From Phellopilus nigrolimitatus (taxonomy: Eukaryota; Basidiomycota; Agaricomycetes; Hymenochaetales; Hymenochaetaceae), in contig JAJOHG010000158.1 of NCBI GenBank assembly GCA_021029095.1, positions 1 to 57,898 on the forward strand: a stretch of DNA of 57,898 nt, given 5' to 3'. The position numbers and the translations under genes are program-made. This document shows, piece after piece, positions 33,561-42,559 of this stretch (within the stretch, counting starts at the first letter, position 1; the number at the start of each line of letters is the position of its first letter). The notes under the pieces were generated by a model, which saw nothing but the letters and a program-made list of their open reading frames with translations, did no database searches and was not told the origin of the DNA.

Positions 33561-34683
33561 TCAGAAGCCGTTCGAGTGCACGTGCGCATGCGCGTCGTCT
33601 GCACGCCACGCCGCGCGCTGGTAAAGCTCGCTCACGTCGAACTCGCCCGTGCCGCCGTCTGCCAGCTCGCGCACCAGCGCGGACCTGGCGATCCGATATT
33701 GTTTTTTAGGCGCCGCGGCGAAGATACACAGAAAATAAACAAAGGAAGGAAGGAAGGAAAGAAAGCGGACGCACGGAAAGACCTTCATATCATTACAGCG
33801 CCGCACGCTGCAGTCCGTGCCCGCGCGCACCGCGATCTGTTTTCTGCTGCGGCCGGCCCCCCGGTCGGGCCTCGGGGGGACGGAGACCTGGCGCGGTGCG
33901 CCGCTGGCGTCGGTGTACGCGAAGACGATGGTGTCGCCGCCGCTGTTGACGGGCGTGTAGAAGGCGCGAGGGGCGCCGCCTCCGCTGCTGCCGCCGCCGC
34001 CCGGGCTGTTGGCGGGCCTGCGACGCGCAGGAGTGGTGAACGCGGCGTTGACGTCGATCGGGCTGTCCGCCGCTTCGTACCTTGTCGCCAATTCTGAACA
34101 CTCCGGCTAAAGGTTGCATATAGAGTGGCGGACGCACTCCATGTGTTCTTTGTCCGCCCCGCGCTGCAGCGTGACCGCCTTGCACGCGCCCTCTCTGGAG
34201 GAGAAGTTGGCTGCCTGCTCCTGGTTGCCCGGGGCGATGTGGAACGCGGACGTGCCGCCCCTGCTGTTGGTGTACGAGACGGACACGATGTCGGCGCCGG
34301 TGTTGACGAATGTGAGGGGCGCGGGCGCCTCGAACGCCGCGTTCATCTCGAGCGAGCGCGCGCCGTCTTCGGGCGGGTATCTTACCGTCCGAGTGAGATT
34401 TGCATAAGAATGCAGCGGAAGAGATGGAAGAATAGCGGGACGGGACGGACGTGACGTAGCGCTTGTGCCTGCCGCGCTGCAGGGTGACGGGGTACGTGCG
34501 GCCCCGCGAGAAGTCCGAGTTTCGGCAGTCTTCCGCCTCCTCGATGACGAACAGGTTCGTGGACCCGCCCGGGCAGACGCTGAACTTTTTGAGAACGCCG
34601 TGGTCGTTGGTGTACGAGCCGTAGATTATGTGTGCGCCGTTGTTGAGGAAGGCGACGGACTGGACGATGTGCACCGCAGACAT
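33561..34683 (-). CDS. Tandem-repeat beta protein, copy D
   Basis: Longest copy, 301 residues. Exons 34683-34451, 34380-34138, 34080-33775 and 33684-33561 sum to 906 nt, all introns phase 2. Repeat 1 has VQSVAFLNNGAHIIYGSYTND, FSVCPGGSTNLFVIEE and VTLQRGRHKRYVT. Repeat 2 has EMNAAFEAPAPLTFVNTGADIVSVSYTN and VTLQRGADKE. Repeat 3 has SPIDVNAAFTTP, a glycine-rich insertion (GGGGSSGGG), then FYTPVNSGGDTIVFAYTDASG. The tail is GTGEFDVSELYQRAAW. The coding region is markedly more GC-rich than copies B, G and H. There is no signal peptide. Its neighbours are copies C and E in the same orientation. Function is unknown. Confidence 0.75.
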
Positions 34684-34689
34684 GGCGCG

Positions 34690-35931
34690 ACACGAGCGAG
34701 GATGGTGTGGTAAGTTTATGAGGATGCGGGCGAGGGCGAGGGCGAGGGTGTGTCTTCGAACTCGGCCGTGTCCGTAGCACAGCGGCACTTGAAGCGCCGT
34801 GACGGCCGCGTGCGGAGCGTCATATTATGGCCTGGACCCGGAAGCTGTCAATCGCGGACTCCGCTCGGCGGTGCGCGGCCGTCGCGCCTCGTCTCGTCTC
34901 GTCTCATCCGAGGCGGGCAATATGAATACCAGCGGCGGCTCAGGACTCCTAAACGTCAACCGGCGACCGGTCCGGCGTTGCGCTTACGCGATCAGCATAT
35001 ACGCCAGGTGCACTGGGGGGCCTGAGGTCGAGTAAGCGCGAGAACGAGTGGGACGCGAGCGGGGAGGCCGCGCGCGCGCGTGCGTCTGTCCGAATTAGCG
35101 CCCGCCGCAACTTCGCTGCCCCTGCCATGTGACTCCAGGCAGAGTTTGACGCGTCTTGCTTCGCGCCAATCATGATCGGCTTCCAAGCCCCGGATCCGCG
35201 CCGACAAGGACAAGCGCCGTTCCAGCCGTTCCAGGAGAACCACGCGATGTCAAAGACCCTGTGGTCCGAAGGTCTGATTGACGCTAGTGCTTCTGGACGC
35301 GGCGACTAGAAGCCACCGGCCATACATGTGTGTAATGCAGGCCCCCGCCGTCGAGAGTTGATTCCGAGTCGCCGATCTTTACATGTACCTTGCTCTATCC
35401 GGCGTCAACGGCTGTCGGCCGCGCTGACAGGTCCGTGGGCCGGCGTCAGGGCGCATCGAGTTTCCGTGCGGTTGGCGCCGTCTTCGAAACATCATCCATG
35501 TACCAAGCCCCGGACGTTCACGATCAAATTGTCTCCAAGCACGCTTCTTCACGGCACACGCAGCACACATCTTTTATTATTATTACGAGCCTTTCAAAAA
35601 TGCTACAGACAATTCTTTCAAACCGACACGGCCATTTTGTTTTTGCGTTCAAATTTACAGACTGTCTTTCAATCGCGTTGCGGCCAAGCCGAGGCAGCTA
35701 GAGGACTAGAAAAAAAGCAGATGAGAATACTGTGCGTGCTCATGGTTATAAGATAAGCCAAGGGGGGGGGGCACCTTTTCTCTCAGACTTTACGCCTTAT
35801 TATTATAAAGCTCGTCAAAAGTACGCACGGTAATGCTGCTGCTGCACGGGCTTCTTATCCTCCGATTAGGCTTTCAAGAAAAGATCCGCAGAGGAGGGGA
35901 AGCGAAAGACGAGCGAAAACGCACGAGTTTT
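34690..35931. other. Spacer between copies D and E
   Basis: The 5' part is the GC-rich promoter region of copy D. 35300-35800 is the 3' flank of copy E, related to the flanks of A, C and F (TTCTTTCAAACCGACACGGCC, ACGTTCACGATCA). No gene was seen. Confidence 0.45.
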
Positions 35932-36656
35932 TCATTTCGTGCCGTTGCCGCGCGGCTTGTCGGAGGCGGAAAAAAGCGCGTCCAGGTCGATCCCGTCGGT
36001 GTCGTATTCCTTCTGGAGCCTTATCATCCGGTTTAGACTTCAGTGAACTTGGAGACGCATATGAAGTAAACGTACGTATAGGGTTTCGTCTCCTTGCCGC
36101 GCCGCAAGACGATCGTGTTCGCGCTCAGCCCGACGAACCGACAGGTTACGCGGTCGTCGGGGGCGACGTCAAACGCCGTCTGGTTGCTGTTGATGTTGCT
36201 GCTGTTCTCGATCTTGTACGAGACGGAGATGATGTGCGGGCCGTTGTTGACGAACGTGGACGCGGGGGGCGTTTCGAACACGTCGTTCATGTCGACCGCG
36301 TACACGCTCTCGGTTTTCCCAGGCGGGTATCTTGCTCATCCAATTCAGGCGCACGCATTAATAACGCGCAGAGAAAGGGAGGGGCGAAAGGCAACGAGGG
36401 CGTACTTGATATAGCGCTTTTTCTTGCCGCGCTGCAGGGTAATCGTGTAATTCTTGCCTTTCGAGAAATCCGAGGCTATGCTGCCGCCGCCGCCGGTTTC
36501 TGGATTTGTGCCGTCGACGGTGAAGAGCTGTATGTCGTGCTCCGGGTCGACGGTGAACCGCTTCGAGACGCCTTTCTCGGTGGTGTACGATGCGATGATG
36601 ATATGCGCGCCCCCGTTGGTATAGGTGACGATCTGGGAGACGCTGACTTGAGGCAT
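35932..36656 (-). CDS. Tandem-repeat beta protein, copy E
   Basis: Two-repeat member of 197 residues. Exons 36656-36406, 36330-36076 and 36019-35932 sum to 594 nt, introns phase 2, acceptors CAAG and ATAAG. Repeat 1 has VSQIVTYTNGGAHIIIASYTTEKG, FTVDPEHDIQLF, a glycine insertion and TITLQRGKKKRYIK. Repeat 2 has AVDMNDVFETPPASTFVNNGPHIISVSYK, FDVAPDDR and IVLRRGKETKPYT. The tail is DTDGIDLDALFSASDKPRG. Compared with C and F, the third repeat is missing, which shows repeat gain or loss by whole exons. No lesion was seen. Confidence 0.75.
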
Positions 36657-36763
36657 TGCGAGCGAAAGCGGGGATTGCGAAGCGAGGCTGGGTGCTGGGT
36701 GCTGGGTGCTGATGCGGGGGAGGCGATGCGAGTACGAGCGGGGGGATACTGAGGCGACGACCC

Positions 36764-36771
36764 GTTTTATA
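36764..36771 (-). promoter_or_regulatory. Probable TATA box of copy E
   Basis: TATAAAAC on the minus strand, about 108 bp before the ATG at 36656. Confidence 0.5.
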
Positions 36772-36779
36772 CCATGGAC

Positions 36780-37300
36780 GTCAGGGCGCCTGCAAGCGCC
36801 TGGCTGCGTCGAGCCGCGTCTTGAGAATGGGGAAGCTGCCAATCGCGGACGCTCCCGTGGCGGGGCCAGCGCCAATTCTCTAGTTATCCTAGACGTCAAG
36901 TCAATCAGTCCGACGCGGCACGTCGGGGGACCGCGCTGTGCGCTTGGTCTGGCGCCGCGTCGCGTTCCTGAAAGTTGAGTAATCAGAAGACTAATCAGAG
37001 GGGGGAAATACCGGTGATAAAAATATACATATTGTATTGTGCGCGTCGCAGACAGAAGCACCGAGTCCGCCCGGATTGGCGCTCGGAGTGTGCGTGTCGG
37101 AACGTGACGCACGGGATGCGGCCATGTGGCCGCAGACAGGCCGCAAACTCAAAACAAGGTTTTGCCTGGCTCTGACCTGGGCCTGGCCGCAGCAGAACCC
37201 TAAACGCCATTGCGCCGCCAAGTTCGAACTGCGCGCCGCCTTCCTGCAGATCTCTGTGGAGTAATATTAATAATGTACACGATTGCGAATTAACGAAAAA
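36780..37300. repeat. Shared upstream flank of copies C, E and F
   Basis: Words GGCGCCAATTCTCTAG..ATCCTA, CAATCAGTCCGAC and CTAATCAGAGGGGGG recur at 30130-30430 and, reversed, at 38900-39280. Beyond 37080 the match with 38890-39050 continues (GGCCATGTGGC, ACAAGGTTTTG), forming a closely spaced inverted pair around the H4 pseudogene. No gene is present. Confidence 0.7.
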
Positions 37301-37305
37301 TCTTG

Positions 37306-37343
37306 AGGGGGGGGGGGAGGGGAGGGGGGGGGGGGGGGGGGGG
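37306..37343 (+). repeat. Poly-G tract
   Basis: About 38 bases, almost all G, interrupted by two or three A. It is a likely G-quadruplex former and a possible place of assembly uncertainty. Confidence 0.9.
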
Positions 37344-37399
37344 CGGCGCGAAGGCGGGGTACGAGCCGTAGACAATGTACATACATAGATGGAGTCGCG

Positions 37400-37980
37400 G
37401 TAGGTGAATTAAGAATAATATTGGTGCCGCTGCAGCGGCGTCGCGCGCGGGTCGAGCGATTTGTTTGACTAGTTCTGTTGACTGCGGCGAGTGGTCGACG
37501 ATAGCTGTAAGAATGGTGGTGACGTGTTCATGGCTCTTCGAAGGCCCAAGGCCATCGTATCCTGCAGGAATAAAACGATCAGCAATGAGAGAGTCCGACT
37601 GAGCGGAATGGCGGACACTTACGAGCGAGTCTATTACTCGCTGAAGAATCTCTGATTCTAGAAAGACGAGGTGAACGAGACGGAAACGGAAGCGGAAGTG
37701 GGCCTCGGGGCGTTGATCGCTGTCGACGATGATCGGAGTTTCGTCGTCGCCCTCGACGTCCGAGTCGTGACCGCGTCGGCCGCACGTTCATTTACCTAAG
37801 CATGACATTCTCACGAAATACACATATGCTCAGCTTCGTCTTCGTCTCCTCCAGAGACTCGTATGACGTGTTCCTTTGCGTCGTGAATAACTCATAGATA
37901 AAGCCATTTGTCATAGTCATCATACACGGCCGAGAAAAGTAAGGGAGTCGAGTCGGTACAGTTGTGTTACATGGACGGGT
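37400..37980 (-). pseudogene. Unrecognised coding remnant
   Basis: On the minus strand a frame with EGDDETPIIVDSDQRPEAHF and LESEILQRVIDSL runs into a GTAAGT donor at about 37625. After a CAG acceptor it continues in frame as GYDGLGPSKSHEHVTTILTA and HSPQSTELVKQIARPARDA. An upstream stretch (FTTQRNTSYESLEETKTKL) may be a further exon. The clean splice and protein-like composition suggest a real but partial gene. I do not recognise the family, and no start or stop can be assigned. Confidence 0.35.
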
Positions 37981-38051
37981 AGCAAGAAGCGCCAAGGCCC
38001 AGAAAATTCATAGCAAGCAACAGCCGCAAGTGCTGCATCCTCCTTATGACT

Positions 38052-38628
38052 TCAAGCACCGAAACCGTGAAGGGTGCGGCCGGAGCGCTTGAGCGCGTAG
38101 ACGACATCGAGGGCTGTGACAGTCTTCCTATGGGACCGAATTGTTTCTGAGTCAGTAATCGAGACCAGCAGTATCATAATGCCAGCCACGAACCGCTTCG
38201 AGTGTAGGTGACGGAGTCACGGATAACCTAGGAGGAAAGACGATCGGTGCCAAAGATTGAGAAACACGCGATAGGAAAAGAGCCAACATTCTCCAGGAGT
38301 CCAGGAAGATCTTCAGTACGCCGCGGGTCTCTTGGTAGATGAGGCCGGAGATATGCTTGACACCGCCACGGCGAGCAAGGCGACGAATAGCCTAACAGAC
38401 AAAGACAGAGGTCTGTCAGCGCCTTCCCGTGTCTCCAAAAACGAAGCTGACGGCATGTACGCATGGGCTTGGTTATACCCTGGATGTTGTCACGAAGAAT
38501 CTTGCGGCGGTGCTTGGCTCCGCCCTTGTTAGAGATAACGAAGACGACGTTTGCGTCACAGATCAGAGGGCTGGACGACGCTGCACGCACTTTCCGAGTC
38601 CCTTTCCGCCCTTTCCGCGGCCAGACAG
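38052..38628 (-). pseudogene. Histone H4 pseudogene, intron-containing
   Basis: All parts of histone H4 are present in order. Exon 1 is 38628-38591 (SGRGKGGKGLGK), but the start codon is CTG instead of ATG. Exon 2 is about 38540-38475 (KGGAKHRRKILRDN, QGITKP). Its acceptor reads CAAGGG and its donor ATGCGT instead of GTGCGT. Exon 3 is about 38392-38290 ([30 protein letters not shown]), followed by an 8-bp insertion CTGGACTC that shifts the frame. Exon 4 is about 38228-38195 (VIRDSVTYT), lacking the usual EHA. The last exon ends at 38052 ([20 protein letters not shown]). Canonical H4 is 103 residues. The multiple lesions show it is dead, but introns mean it arose by DNA duplication, not retroposition. 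Confidence 0.9.
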
Positions 38629-39472
38629 GCTCGCCGTCAACGAGCTGCTGGCCAGTCCAGGGACACCGAGCCACCGTGTCGCTGTTTCAGCGAATGCTCG
38701 CCTGACCGCCTGACCAACACCGAATCCCATAAGGCGCAGAAAGCTGTGCGTACCATGCCGTTCAACCCTCCGTCTTCTGCTGCTTCGCGTAGTGATGCCC
38801 GCGTTTCTATCGCGCTGCAGATGTCAGACGAACTCCGGCTTCGCAGTCAATCATGTCCACAGAGATTTTCAGGGAGACGTGCAGATCCAGCGCAATGGCG
38901 TCAGGATTCTGCTCGCTCCGAGCGCCTACGGGCGGCCAGGCCCAGGCCAGACAAAACCTTGTCTTCGGCCTGTCTGTAGTCACATGGCCGCGTAGCGCCG
39001 CGTCCCGTGCGTCACGTTCCGACTTGCACTCCGAGCGCCAATCCGGGCAGAATCGGTGCTTCTGTCTGCGACGCGCACAATATGTATATTATTGTCAATG
39101 GTATTCCCCCCTCTGATTAGTCTTCTGATTACTTAACTTCCCCAGGCACATGCCAGAGGCCGACGAGGCGCCAGACCAAGTACATGTACACGCGGTCCCG
39201 ACATGCGCCAATTCCATAGGAAGCGCCGAGTCGGACTGATTGACTTGACGTTTAGGATAGCTAGAGAATTGGCGCTGGCCCCCGCCATGCATCCATGGGC
39301 TTCCCGATTCTCGATTCTCGAGCCGAAAATAGCAAGGCTCGAATCCAAGCTATAAAATGCAGCACCAACGCGAAATGCGTCGCGTCATCATCCCCCCGCT
39401 CGTACGCGCATCGCCTCCCCCGCATCAGCACCCAGCACCCAGCCCCGCGTCGCAATCTTCGCTTTCCTCACA
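38629..39472. other. Upstream flank of copy F, no gene
   Basis: 38830-39280 is the reversed shared flank seen at 36880-37260 and 30130-30430. The promoter of copy F follows. Open frames across it are shadows. Confidence 0.55.
39351..39358 (+). promoter_or_regulatory. TATA box of copy F
   Basis: CCAAGCTATAAAATG, 122 bp before the ATG at 39473. Confidence 0.6.
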
Positions 39473-40560
39473 ATGTCGCTAATCACCGTCTCCCAGATCG
39501 TCACCTATTCCAACAAGGGTGCACACATCATCATCGGCTCGTACACCAACGACCACAACATCCTCAAGAAATTCAGCGTCCGCCCAGACCACACCACGAA
39601 GCTCTTCGTCAGCGACGCGCACAGCACGGCGGAACGATCCATCGACTCGGACTTCTCGCTGGGCAAGACGTACACCATCACCCTGCAGCGCGGCAAGCTC
39701 AAGCGATACATCACGTGCGCCCCGCCATCTTCCCTCTCTTCCCCTGCATTTTTCCCTGTAATCTAAAGTTGGCCGAATATTAAATAAGATACCCGCCTGC
39801 AATCGGTATCACCGAGGTCGACATGAACGACGCGTTCCGCTCCAGGCCCCCCGAGATCTTCACGTTCGTCAACAAGGGCGACGACATCATCTCCGTCTCG
39901 TACACCAGCAGCAGCGGCGGCGGCGGCGGGGGCGGCGCCTTCGCGTCGTTCGACGTCGTCCCAGGCAACCAAGAGCACGCGGACAACATCGCCTCCAAGG
40001 AGGGCGCGTACAAGCTCATCACGCTGCAGCGCGGAAAGAGCCAGAAATCCGAAAAGTACGTCCCGCCCTGTGTGTTTTTTTTCTTTTCTTTAAACCGCCT
40101 CTATATGCGTCTTTACTGAAGTCCAGATTGATAATAAGGTACGCAGCCGCGAACAGCCCGATCGACGTCAACGCTGCCTTTGCCGGCCCCGCCTCCTTTA
40201 CCGGCGCCGTCTCCTACAAGCCTGTCAACAGGGGCAGAGATACCATTATCCTCGTGTATATCGACGCCAACGGCATCCAGAATCAGGTCTCCGTCGTCCC
40301 GGACGATCCAAACGTCCCCCGGATCTCGCTGGGCGAGGGCACGCACACCGCGCAGCGCTTCGGGGACAAGATAACCTTTACGTACGTCCCCGCCTTTTTT
40401 GCTCTCGTCCTTTCTTGCGCGTCTTAGCCGCTGACGCCTGCATCGGTTGATAAGACTCTCGTTAGTGCGCGGACTGGCAGACGGCGCCGGCGAGCTTGAC
40501 GTGAGCGAGCTTTACAACCGAGCGTTGTATGCGAACAACACGCACACCATCGGCGTCTGA
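39473..40560 (+). CDS. Tandem-repeat beta protein, copy F
   Basis: The clearest complete member, 285 residues. Exons 39473-39714, 39789-40055, 40139-40381 and 40455-40560 sum to 858 nt, and every intron is in phase 2. Repeat 1 is residues 1-80 (VSQIVTYSNKGAHIIIGSYT, FSVRPDHTTKLFV, TITLQRGKLKRYIT). Repeat 2 is about 81-169 (EVDMNDAFRSRPPEIFTFVN, ISVSYTSSSGGGG, ITLQRGKSQKSEK). Repeat 3 is about 170-250 (SPIDVNAAFAGP, YKPVNRGRDTIILVYIDANG, HTAQRFGDKITFT). The tail (251-285) has GAGELDVSELYNRALYANN. Acceptors are ATAAG, ATAAG and ATAAG. The pattern of alternating hydrophobics and G-x-Y-T turns predicts a beta-sandwich repeat. There is no signal peptide, cysteine framework or catalytic motif. A lectin-like or structural role is possible but not shown. 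Confidence 0.8.
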
Positions 40561-41582
40561 GCCAGAAAACCAAGCTGTAGAAAAAGGCAAGTCTCAATTT
40601 GCAAACCGGAACACGGTATTCTCATTATTGTAATGATTAATTTTTCTACGCGTGGCATGTCGGTCCAACACGATTGAACGACGGTCCGTGAGCTTGAAAG
40701 GGAAAAAAAATGGCTGTATCGTTTTGAGAGAATTGCCTGTAACGTACGAGAGACCATGCGGTGATCGTTATGAAGAAGCGTGATTCGCGGCCAGATTTTC
40801 AGACCAACAATGACCGTGAACGTCTGGGACGTTAGGGCCTTGGCAGAATCTGTCGACTCGGAGGAAGGCGCCGATCATGCGCTTTCGCTACCGGGGGTAT
40901 ACCAAATAAAAAAAGCAATTGACTTTTTACATCCACGTCTATTGCAGGGTATACGAGGTGTATGGGCTTCGGGTCCCGTTCTTGGTTAATCTGCGTCAAA
41001 AACCAGTATTCTTTCTAGTCCGCGCCGTGGCTAAGCGGCGTGGTCCACTCGTCCGGATTCGGAGCTAGCTATGACGGATCGGGAGACGAAGCACGCCAAC
41101 AGTGGCGGGATAACTCTGAAGTAACCTCTCGTCCTTCCGATCACTCGCGCTGTTTTCTCTCGCTTTCCTGGGGAGGCGCGTACCGCCGACATTGCCAGCT
41201 CGCTCCAAGTACAGGTGTACCGTCATTGACATACATTGTTCTCGAGAGAGGGTTTACCATCGCCTCATGCTGACCCTTATCCTATCGACTTCCGATATCA
41301 ATACGTTCAGGACGTTCATGGCCAAACTAGCCGAAGACAGAAGCACGTCTTCGCATGAGCAGCCACATAATCTTTCATTGTTGCAATTCTTTCAACGTTA
41401 CAGATAGTTCTTCAGTCACTACAGCAGGATTCTTATTTCTTTCAAGATGTTCAAGATATTTCTTTCGATCGCAATGCGGCAGCTAGACGACTTCAAAATG
41501 CAAATCAGAATACTATGTTCAAAGTTTATAAGCAGGACGTACGTTCATATTAGTCTCTGGAGCCGTCCGAGCGCATGTTCGC
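40561..41582. other. 3' flanks of copies F and G, no gene
   Basis: 40561-41045 mirrors the 3' flank of copy C. 41330-41560 is the 3' flank of copy G and resembles 46310-46500 and 28045-28200 (GCATGAGCAGCCACATAAT, TTCAACGTT). It contains the second empty site for the 5.5-kb element at 41485-41488. Confidence 0.6.
41017..41046. repeat. GC-rich imperfect palindrome, right junction
   Basis: AGTCCGCGCCGTGGCTAAGC and its following GGCGTGGTCCA form the counterpart of the palindrome at 28374-28405, at the outer limit of the C/F duplication. Confidence 0.6.
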
Positions 41583-42469
41583 TCATTCGAAAGGCTCGTT
41601 CACGTCGATCTCGCCGGCGTTGTTGGCGCGCGACAATCTTTATTTATAATTTAGCGAAGACGCATAGGAAGGGAAGAAAGAAAGGCAACGTACGCGATGG
41701 CTTTCTTGTCCTTGCCGCGCCTCACGGTAATGCCCTCGCCCAGCGAAACGTTTGTGACCTGTTCGTGGTCACCCGGGTTGACGATGAACGTCTCCGGGGT
41801 GCCTTTGTCGTCGGTGTACGAGCCCAAAATGATGTGGCTGCCCTTGTTGACGAGCGTAAAAGTGCCGGGAGCCTTGGCATCGAACGCCTCGTTCACGTCG
41901 ACCTCGTTGGCGTTGTTGACGAGCGAAAGCCTTGTTTTAAACTTCAGTAAACATGTATAGGAAGAGAAGAAAGAAAGAGAACGCACGAAAGCTCCTTTTT
42001 GTCCTTGCCGCGCCGGACGGTGATGTCTCCGACCGACGAGAGGTTGAGGATCTGCTCTTCGTCGTCGGGTGGAGAACAAACGATCCTGCGACGCTATTGC
42101 TGTTTGTGTATTTACCGGAAATGATATGTTCACCCTTGTTGACAAGCGTGAAAGAGTCGGAGAACGGCTTGCTCAGGTCGATCTGGGTGGTGTCGTCCTC
42201 CAACGTTTGCCTTATTGTCAATTTCAAATTTCAGTATATACACGCATAAAAAAGGAGAAAATGCAACAAACGTACGTAATGTATTTCGTCAACTGGCCCT
42301 TTTTCAACTCAAACTCATATGTTTCTTGCAGCTTGAAGTCGCGTGACGTAAGTTCTCGGCCTGCCTTCAGGTTGAACGTCACCGACGCATCGCATTGGTT
42401 GGTGTACTTGGTGGTGATGGTACCTTTACCCTTGTTAGAAAAGATAACAGTGACGAAGTCGGACGACAT
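41583..42469 (-). pseudogene. Tandem-repeat beta protein, copy G (frameshifted)
   Basis: Exons 42469-42276, 42210-41987, 41930-41694 and 41637-41583 total 710 nt, one short of a multiple of three. Repeat 1 has FVTVIFSNKGKGTITTKYTN. Repeat 2 starts QIDLSKPFSDSFTLVNKGEH but loses its frame at about 42067, where CACCCGACGAC stands where other copies have an extra G (PGD/PDD). Past that point the other frame reads EEQILNLSSVGDITVRRGKD, as expected. Repeat 3 (EVDVNEAFDAKAPGTFTLVN, GSYTDDKGTPETFIVNPGDH, ITVRRGKDKKAIA) and the tail GEIDVNEPFE are intact. Exon 1 is 194 nt, as in B and H, so this is a three-repeat relative of the B/H type. Either a young pseudogene or a single-base error. Confidence 0.75.
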
Positions 42470-42548
42470 TGAGCGAAGATTTGAATGGCGATACTGTAAA
42501 AGCGATGCTGGGATGAGAAAGATACCGACATGGCAGGTTTGAGCCTCC

Positions 42549-42556
42549 CTTTATAG
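42549..42556 (-). promoter_or_regulatory. TATA box of copy G
   Basis: CCAAGCTATAAAGGG on the minus strand, about 82 bp before the ATG at 42469. Confidence 0.55.
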
Positions 42557-42559
42557 CTT

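Larger units (their letters stand above)
38920..41045 (+). repeat. Right copy of the C/F inverted duplication
   Basis: Mirror of 28374-30430. It carries copy F, whose first exon differs from copy C at only a few positions by eye. It ends at the GC-rich palindrome 41017-41046. Confidence 0.9.

Noticed and set aside
33268..33624. Open frames of KERKKERK or SFFLSFFL type
   Set aside because: They are translations of the GAAA microsatellite.
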